DNA from: Benincasa hispida
Taxonomy: Eukaryota; Streptophyta; Magnoliopsida; Cucurbitales; Cucurbitaceae
DNA length: 64,000 nt
Assembly: GCF_009727055.1 (NCBI RefSeq)
Contig: NC_052350.1
Location: forward strand, 35,956,340-36,020,339
Reading direction: 5' to 3'
A program made the position numbers and the translations under genes. This document shows positions 56,483 through 64,000 of the stretch, in pieces. The notes under the pieces were generated by a model that was not told the origin of the DNA, did not search any database, and saw only the letters and a list, made by a program, of their open reading frames with translations. Each line of letters starts with the position of its first letter. The first letter of the stretch is position 1.

Positions 56483-58091
56483 TGATGGATTGCGTTGTGC
56501 ACTCAAGTTTCCCCAGAGGAATCCAAGTATAAATTCCTCTGAGTTTCCTGGTAAGTCCAGGGTCGAACACAGGGACTTGTGAAAATAGTTGCGTTGGAGA
56601 TTTTTATGAAAACTTACGGTAACCAGTTGAATAAATAAGTGTTGGGCTGTTGTTGCGTTAATGAAAATAATAACGAATGCAGCATAGTTCGAAAAGAGTT
56701 GGTAAACGGGAAATACGATGAATATGCGGTGAACGGGTTGAGAAGGGTTTCGGCTAACACTCCCTAGGATGCGTTCATGCCTTGCGATCATGCAACATGC
56801 ATACAATAGTAAACCACCTCTTGGCGTGAATGCCACGACTTCTAAGGCTAGAACGCATGCGATAAATATGTGATAGGTCAACAGGGTTTACACATAAACC
56901 TCTATCTCTATTTATGCGATGATAACATGACATTCACAGAAATTTGCGACCACATAGTATCATTCCTATTCCTAGGATACATGCGATGCAAGTTGACAAA
57001 CAGAGCTTATCTCTAAGTCCCCATCTCTTGTTTATGCAAGCCTAATCTTGCTCTTTCGAGTCCAGATTCTAACCTAGCTCTCTTGAAACATTAGGTTCTT
57101 TCTTTAGATTTTCTCCTCGAGTAACTCTAAAGGGGTATTTTGCACAACATAAAACAAGACAATCGCAAGCAATGAACTACCTAGATCATGTTAGCTTAGT
57201 TCTTCTCAACCCATTCAACTAGTTTAGCTACTCATGCGTATTAAGAGAGTGAGCAGATGTAGAAATAAAACTTCCATTGAATAGATATAAGATGAAGTAC
57301 AGAATAACAATGCAAGTATATTAAAGAGCCTGGAACAATTTCTTGCTGCCAGGCGTTACACTGTTTCTACTCGTGCTCTAAAGATATTCTCGCTTTCGTA
57401 AGAGTCGGCCCACTCTCTGCTCTTACGCCCCAAGGTTCTCTCTCGAGCTGCCTTGGACGATCTCCGACGTCACCACTCTTCTCTTGCTCCACCGTAAAAT
57501 GGAAAAGAAAACTATGAACAGAGGTATGAACTTGTAATGGTGATGAGGTAATCGACTGCTTAACCCCTTCTCTAAAGAATGCACTTAGTATTTATAGGGC
57601 ATCAAGGTGAAAGGCGGCTTCTCTCTCCTTGTTGTACAGATAGGACAACTTTAATTCCTGACTGATGCGACGGATAATTGTCACCGATAAAGCTAGATGT
57701 ACTTTGTGACCGTTATCGGCTGTCAACTTAATTTGGATCCAACTGCCGCCAGCTTTCTGTCCCATCGATCTTAATTGTCCTTTTGTCCGGATGCGTCCAC
57801 CATGTTGCGGTGATTCTTCTTGCGTGAATGTTTGCGAGCACGATCAACGCAAAGTCTTGCGGTGAAGTTGCGCTCGACCAATGTATTCCTATGATCACAT
57901 TTTTTGCATTGCTTTAACGCATTATTCTGTACAAAAATATAAAGATCAACTGCTCTAATGCGTTAGACGCATGCGACCATAATATTACAGAATTTATGCT
58001 TAATGGATGCAATTTAACATATTTCATCAACGCAATCCAACATTGTTTAAGGATTTAGCACTATGATAACGTGCATTTCTGCCCATTATCA
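56483..58091 (-). repeat. 3' LTR of Ty3/Gypsy element G
   Basis: On the + strand it runs TGATGGATTGCG to CCCATTATCA (1609 bp), giving TGAT...ATCA ends. A polypurine tract adjoins on the internal side and the Gypsy pol follows in the same orientation. A TATA box (CCCTATAAATAC in sense, about 57587-57602) suggests the U3/R boundary. The LTR is rich in ATGCG/CGCAT words. Short open frames are shadows. Confidence 0.8.
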
Positions 58092-58106
58092 CACCCCCAA
58101 ATTTAA
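58092..58106 (-). promoter_or_regulatory. Polypurine tract of Ty3/Gypsy element G
   Basis: Sense AAATTTGGGGGTG abuts the LTR start. Two similar tracts occur inside the element at about 58743-58755 and 59102-59114, perhaps extra plus-strand primers or decayed copies. Confidence 0.65.
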
Positions 58107-59610
58107 ACAATGCTTGTCCTCAAGCATAAGCTAAAGATTCCTTTAGCAAGTTAGCCACAAAGTTCTTTCCCTAGATTTCTCAAGGATACTTCGTTCAAAT
58201 TCTATATGCCAAAATTTCCTTAAGTCTTATTCAAATCTCTTCCTAAAATACTTCTAAGACTTAAGGATTACAAGCTTAACTTTCAACAGGACTTTACTGA
58301 ATTCTGGAACATCGCATGATTTATTTCAAAAAGAAATTTTTTCACCGGGGTGTCAAATGATTTATCCTTGCACAAAAAATTTTCTTCATTGCTATTTTTT
58401 CTGACCTTGCGCCGATCCGAGTGCCTTTCCTTCGTTTTGGCTTGCCCCCACGGTCCTTTGTTTTGGCTTGCCCCCACAGATGTCATACGGACATCCAACT
58501 ACGAGCAATGCACTCTTTCTCAGACTAAACTCATACCAACTTGGTAGTGGAGTTGCGGTCATTTATTTATGCGTTGATCCTAGTTACTTTCATTTTGGCT
58601 TGCCCCCACATGTGTCATCGGACATCCAACTGCGGGTAAGTGCCTTTCACAACTTAACTCTTATCAACATGGGTTTCCCATTGCGTTGACAGTGGAGTTG
58701 TTATTCAATTTTTTTTTGTAGCAAGGTCGGAAACAAATACACCACCCCCAAATTTAAAATACGGCAATGTCCACATTGCCAAAAGTTAAAATAAGTCATG
58801 CGATGGTCATAGAATGCGTTGTAAGGAAAATTTGAAACGAAAGCTAGCAAACCCCTAACTTCGAGAAATATTTCATGAGGTGACTATCCTAAGAATTACG
58901 TTGACTCTAGTATATACAAAAGAGATAGAAGCATATTTTTCATCATTGAAATCATACTTGGCAAGAATACATGCGGTAAACTACTAAAGTTATCTACTTG
59001 TGATATGTTTGTGGTAGTCAAGGAGGATGTGGTGATAAAATTTTGAAAAGTAATATGCAATGTGTTAGCGCAAAAATTGAAGTAAGGATAAGGAAGAGTA
59101 CTCCCCCAAATTTAGCGCTGTCGCCTGCATTGTATTGACGCATCCATCTTGCAGCAATCATTTTTCGTTGGGTTGCGGTGATGGAATAAGATAAGTGCTG
59201 CTTCGCGAAACATTTTCGCAATCCAGCACCTCGATCGTTGTAAGGAAATAAAAGTATTTTTTTTTATAGAAATAGAAGTGACAAATGAAAAGATAATAAA
59301 GTAAGGATAATTCTGAGTAGTGGAGAAAAGAGTTGAAGACTTGAGATTTTCCAAAACTTTGCATCCCTGATAAATTGCGATCATCTGATAATGCAGGGAA
59401 CACCTACTTCCTTCTTCATTCAAGGTTTCTTAATTCCATGGAGTCAACTTGGCGATGTCAGTCTTCTCCATGGTATGCGTTTACTCGCTGCCCATTGACT
59501 TTGAATATGTTGGTTCCGTTGTTATTTGATAATTCCACTGCGACATGCGAAAGTACTTGTTGAATTATGAACGGTCCGGACCAACGAGACTTTAGCTTTC
59601 CGAGGAAGAG
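58107..59610 (-). mobile_element. 3' untranslated region of Ty3/Gypsy element G
   Basis: Non-coding stretch between pol and LTR. TTTTGGCTTGCCCCCACA occurs three times (about 58435, 58463 and 58593), the later ones with GTCATACGGACATCCAACT-like companions. Open frames here match no family. Confidence 0.5.
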
Positions 59611-60307
59611 TCACAGACGTGAATTGAAAAGCAAGACTTTCTGCCCTACTTGGAGGTTCTTACTGCATATGTGCTGATTATGCCAGCGCTTGGAGCGCTT
59701 TTTATAAATTTTCGCATTTTCATATGCGTTGTTCCTCCATTCTTCTAGCTCGACCAGTTGCACTTTCCGCGCTTCCCCTGCTTTCTTCAAATAGAAATTC
59801 AGTTTTTTGACTGCCCACAATGCTTTATATTCCAGCTCGAAAGGCAAGTGACACGCTGTGCCGAATACCAACGCATAAGGGGACATACCTATAGGTGTTT
59901 TAAATGCAGTTCGGTATGCCCATAATGCTTCATCAAGCTTCATTGCCCAATCCTTTCGCAAAGGTTTGACTAACTTCTCAAGTATCAATTTAATTTCTCG
60001 ATTGGACACTTCAGCTTGGCCATTTGTTTGCGGATGGTATGGGTGGCCACTTTGTAGAGGATATTGTACTTGCGCAGCAGCTCCTTTATATTGTAGTTGA
60101 CAAAGTGTAATCCTTCATCATTTATTATGGCACGGGGAGTTCCAAAATGCATGAAAATATTTTTCTTCAGGAATTGGGAGACTACTACCGCATCACTTTC
60201 GGCGCATGCAATTGCCTCTACCCACTTGGAGACATAGTCAACGGCTAATAGAATATAGTGCTTATCGTTTGAAAGAGGAAATGGTCCCATGAAATCAATC
60301 CCCCATA
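59611..60307 (-). pseudogene. Ty3/Gypsy integrase of element G
   Basis: Sense reads [53 protein letters not shown], then a one-base loss near 60041-60045. It continues in the next frame with [40 protein letters not shown] and the C-terminal [13 protein letters not shown]. The catalytic D, D, E positions are recognisable (D in GIDF, D in INDEG, E in the post-frameshift segment). The frameshift removes the third catalytic residue from the product. Confidence 0.82.
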
Positions 60308-62564
60308 CGTCAAAGTTCCAACTCTAAGATAGTATTCATTGGCATTACGTTCTTCCATGAAATGTTGCTGGTGCGTTGACACCGATCACATTTCATTGTG
60401 TAGTCAGCAACATCCTTAAATAATGAAGGCCAGAAGAATCCACTTTGTAAAACTTTGGCTGCAGTACGTTGTCCTCCAAAGTGCCCTCCATATGGCAAAT
60501 CGTGGCACTGCGATAATATGCGTTGTTGAGCAGCATCTGGGACGCATAGTCGAATGATTTGGTCTGCGCCTCTTTTATATAGATTCGATTCATCCCAATA
60601 ATAGTGTCTGCATTCATTCTTGAGCTTCTTCTGTTAATGGTAGGTGTGATCTTCAAGAACGTATTCACAAACCAAATAATTAACGATGTCTGTATACCAG
60701 GGCAATTCTTCTATGCGAAACAGCTGCTCGTCCGGGAACACGACACTCACTTCAGATTCATTGCTGCCAACCTCAGGATTTTCTAATCTGGACAAGTGAT
60801 CCGCAACTTGATTCTCTGTCCCCTTCCGATCAATTATCTCGATATCAAATTCTTGAAGGAGGATAACCCATCTGATCAGCCTTGGCTTTGCATCCTTCTT
60901 TGTCATCAAATATTTGATTTCCGAGTGATTAGTGTGAATGAGTACCTTAGTTCCCAATAGATATGCCCGGAATTTTTCCAACGCAAAAATTACAGCCAGG
61001 AGCTCTTTTTCAGTGGTGGTATAATTAAGTTGAGCAGGGTTCAGAGTTTTACTCGCATATGCGATGGGGTGCAAAATAGTTTTCTTCTTTTGCACTAATG
61101 CAGCTCCCATCGCATACCCGCTTGGGAGTGTCCAATCTGGCTCAATCAGAACGGGTGCGGTAATCAGCACATCTTTTAAAATTTTGAATGCGTTGAGGCA
61201 ATTGTTGTCAAATTCAAACTTTCTGTCTACCTCTAACAATGCACTTAGTGGTCTTGCTATTTTAGAAAAGTCCTTGATGAATCGTCTATAGAATCCGACA
61301 TGCCCTAAGAAGCTTCGCACAGCCTTCACGTTGGTTGGAGGTGGAAGCTTTTCAATTTTATCAATCTTTGCTTTGTCCACCTCCAACCCTTCTCGGGAGA
61401 CCTTATGTCCCAACACTATTCCCTCCTTCACCATGAAGTGACATTTTTCCCAATTGAGCACCAGGTTCGTCTCTTCACATCTTTTCAAAATTTTCTCCAA
61501 GTTGGCCAGGCAGAATTCATAAGTGTTCCCATAAATGGAGAAGTCATCCATAAATATTTCTACTGAGTTCTCGAGATAATCTGAAAAGATCACCATCATG
61601 CACCTCTAGAACGTGCTTGGCGCATTGCAGAGGCCAAACGGCATGCGGCGAAAAGAAAATGTCCCATATGGGCAGGTGAATGTGGTCTTGTCTTGGTCTT
61701 CAGGAGCTATCATGAACTAATTATACCCAGCATATCCATCCAAGAAGCAATAAAAATCGTTCCCTGCTAATCTGTCCAGCATTTGATCGATGAATGGCAA
61801 AGGGAAGTAATCTTTTTTTGTGGTCGCATTCAATTTGCGGTAGTTCATGCAGATGCGCCATCTAGTGATGGTCTTTTACGGTATTAATTCATTATTCTCA
61901 TTTGGGACTACCGTCATTCCTCCCTTCTTCACAACACATTGCACGGGGCTGACCCACATGCTATCTGCAATGGGATAGATAATGCCTGCATCCAGCCACT
62001 TGAAATCTCCTTTTTTACGACCTCCTTCATCGCAGGGTTAAGTCTGCGTTGATTTTCAATGGTTGCTTTGTGGTCGTCCTCAAGACGAATGTGGTGCATG
62101 TAGTACGCAGAACTAATTCCTCTCATATCAACAAGCGTCCAACCGATTGCTCGTACATGCTTCTTGAGAATTATCATCAACGCATTCTCTTGATCTGTGT
62201 TAAGTGTGGAGGAAATTATCACTGGCAACTTCTCATTCTGCCCCAGGAATGCGTACTTCAAATGTGTTGGTAGAGTTTTTAATTCAAGGGTTGGTGGTTC
62301 CACGAGAGAAGGTTGCATTATTTTTCTTTCTTCTTTCGGCTCTACTTTTTGCATTGCCATCAATCCTTCTTCTTTGTTTGTTTTTGCTACGATCGCATTA
62401 TAGGCAGCTACGGATGCATTGGCATCCTCTTCTTCACATTCTTCATCAGACTTTTCTTCTTCAATCAAATTTAGGTCATCATCAGAATCTTGCAGGTCTT
62501 TCTCATTAGGAAATTTCATGGCACGAATTATATTAAACTTGGGCTTCTGTCTATTTATGCTCAA
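60308..62564 (-). pseudogene. Ty3/Gypsy RT and RNase H of element G, with stops
   Basis: From 62564: an acidic region (EEEKSDEECEEEDANASVAA), then the RT entry LEDDHKATIENQRRLNPAMK. A one-base loss near 61998-62010 shifts the frame. RT continues with in-frame stops at 61876-61878, 61717-61719 (YN*F, normally YNQF) and 61606-61608 (TF*R, normally TFQR). The YxDD box is intact as FMDDFSIYG. RNase H follows ([20 protein letters not shown]) to DHLSRLENP. The integrase zinc finger region is GGHFGGQRTAAKVLQSGFFW...CDRCQR at 60310-60498. Another frame change lies near 60310. Clearly inactive. Confidence 0.85.
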
Positions 62565-62570
62565 AGTGAT

Positions 62571-63077
62571 TTATCCCTTGTGCACATCAATTTGAGCATG
62601 ACTCGTTGATAGGAAAGATCGTCCCAAAATGATGGGCACATCTTTGTCGGCCTCATAGTCTAGGATGATTAAGTCAGCTGACAAAATAAATTTATCAATC
62701 GTGATCAACACGTCCTTCACCTTACCCTCTGGATGAACTAGAGATCTGTCGGCCAATTGGAGAGTCACGGATGTGGGCATAAGTTTCCCCATATTTAATT
62801 GTCGAAAGATTGACAGCGGCATCAAATTTATGCTGGCCCTCAAGTTACACAGGGCTTGCCCAATATAGAGTTCTCCTATGGAGCAAGGAATAGTGAAGCT
62901 CCCAGGATCGCTCATCTTCGGTGGGATAATAGATTTGGAACTTTGCATTAGTGCCACCGTGGCAAATTTTCCAGTGCCTCTCTTCTTAGTTACCATGTCC
63001 TTCAGAAACTTGGCGTAGGCAGACATTTCCTCAATCACTTCACTGAAAGGAATATTAACATGTAATTGTTTTAACAT
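62571..63077 (-). pseudogene. Ty3/Gypsy aspartic protease domain with lost active site
   Basis: Sense reads GSFTIPCSIGELYIGQALCN, then NLRASINLMPLSIFRQL, LADRSLVHPEGKVKDVLITI and DVPIILGRSFLSTSHAQIDV. The family consensus at the active site is DLGAS; this copy has NLRAS, so the catalytic aspartate and the glycine two residues after it are both replaced. The stop at 62571 separates it from RT. In intact elements this domain cleaves the polyprotein. Confidence 0.85.
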
Positions 63078-63079
63078 AG

Positions 63080-64000
63080 ATAAGAAGTGTTGGTATTGTA
63101 CCTCTTCGTTTTTCTTCTTTCTTAACCTCTGAGGGAAAGGTGGTAACTAGACTTTCACAGTTTCTGTTTCATTTGACTTTGAGGTCGACGCAGCCTCAGG
63201 TTCCACTACTTCATTCTCTTTTTCTTCTTCTTGCGTTACCACAATCTCGAGTTCAGTTGCGATGGAAGTTGTTCTACTCTGATCCTTCTTTTCTCCCTTC
63301 ACAGTTTTTCCACTACGCAATGTCACAACCTGACATTGCTTCTTACCTGATCCCCCTGGGTTTCGTGGAAGCTCGGCTGAACTTGGCAACACCCATTGCG
63401 GTCTACTTTTGAGCTCATTCGAAATCTGGCCCATTTGCAATTCAAGGTTGCAGATGGACGTTGCATGACTTTGAAGCACTGTCTCGTTTTTCTCTATGTA
63501 TTGCTTCAATAGACTTTCTAGAGAAAAAGATTGCGGTGGTTGTTGTGAGCTACTTGCTTGGTTGCTTTGTTGACCGTTACTGCGTTGAAAGAATCCTTGT
63601 GGCCCTTTTTTTTGCTCCATAGATTGAAAATTTTGTTGTTGATTCTTCCAAGAAAAATTGGGGTGGTTTTTCCACCCGGGATTGTAGGTGTTTGAAAAGG
63701 GGTTGTTCTTTACAAAATATACAGATTGTGGATTTTGCGAGCAATCTTCCATTGCATGTCCATCACCGCAAGTCGCACACCTTGCGATGTTTTGACTTAT
63801 TGTGTTAATCTACCTACCTTCCGGTGTTGGGCTACTGATCGTCATTCCTTGAATCAAATTCATCATTGCGGTCATTTGGTTTTGCAATGAGACAATAACA
63901 CCGTTATTTGCGTCAGAATCCTTGAGTCTTAACCTCTAGTCACTTTCCCTTCAATCTTCATGATTCTTGGAGATGCTGTCCAGGATATTCTTAGCCTCAT
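63080..64000 (-). pseudogene. Ty3/Gypsy gag C-terminus with zinc knuckle, continues off window
   Basis: Sense includes CATCGDGHAMEDC (about 63740-63785), a CX2CX3HX4C knuckle typical of this Gypsy lineage. Then come NPFSNTYNPGWKNHPNFSWK and a Gln-rich region, ending with a charged EKENEVVEPEAASTSKSNET stretch. The frame breaks near 63147. The capsid part, 5' leader and 5' LTR lie beyond the right edge. Confidence 0.8.

Noticed and set aside
56456..56881. 141-codon - strand open frame in the Ty3/Gypsy LTR
   Set aside because: Lies within the LTR, spans its boundary with the Copia relic and has no family resemblance.
62049..62509. + strand open frames antisense to the Ty3/Gypsy RT
   Set aside because: Shadow frames of a recognisable pol domain on the other strand.

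Overview
This window is nuclear DNA from a flowering plant. The protein-coding genes have many short GT-AG introns, the background is AT-rich, and LTR retrotransposons and small DNA transposons fill most of the space. The repeat families look like those of Cucurbitaceae, but that placement is inference; nothing in the window proves the species.

Only two host genes look intact. One is a four-exon ML-domain (MD-2-related lipid-recognition) secreted protein on the + strand (13662-16918). The other is a ten-exon chloroplast choline monooxygenase on the + strand (43494-47482), with its Rieske and mononuclear-iron ligands present. A third, convergent locus (48051-49757, - strand) is a DUF4220/DUF594 gene broken by frameshifts and a stop and cut off at its 5' side by a retrotransposon LTR.

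Layout. 1-7640: pieces of LTR elements, including an element with PBS and long leader but no pol. 7640-9235: AT-rich DNA with no gene seen. 9241-13405: a decayed Mutator-like element with long inverted ends and a frameshifted MuDR/PMD-type open reading frame. 13560-17050: ML gene. 17574-18283: hAT-type MITE with a perfect 8-bp target duplication. 18284-25030: unrecognised ORFs, a second hAT-like MITE, AT microsatellites and a duplicated 270-bp unit. 25030-35690: a Copia relic split by an 8.9-kb Copia-type element, which itself carries an oppositely oriented solo LTR. 35775-38197: solo LTR. 38203-42678: more Copia debris. 42679-47482: GC-rich stretch, then choline monooxygenase. 49771-56482: a Copia element whose 5' LTR and gag point right while pol and 3' LTR point left, with a 2.8-kb solo LTR inside its integrase. 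56483-64000: 3' LTR and inactivated pol of a Ty3/Gypsy element running off the right edge.

Three points deserve most attention. First, positions 30537-30574 are an exact head-to-head pair of Tn5 mosaic ends, the junction adapter of transposase mate-pair libraries, so this is very probably an assembly artefact. Second, homologous positions inside different copies of the same LTR family or leader are filled with arrays of different short CG-containing words (ATCGTTTAGC-like, AATCTCGCTC-like, GCATAGC-like), and the same words recur in unrelated elements. Third, nested insertions can be ordered precisely because several target duplications are exact (CTAAG, TTATG, TAATT, ATAAG, GTGAAAAC).
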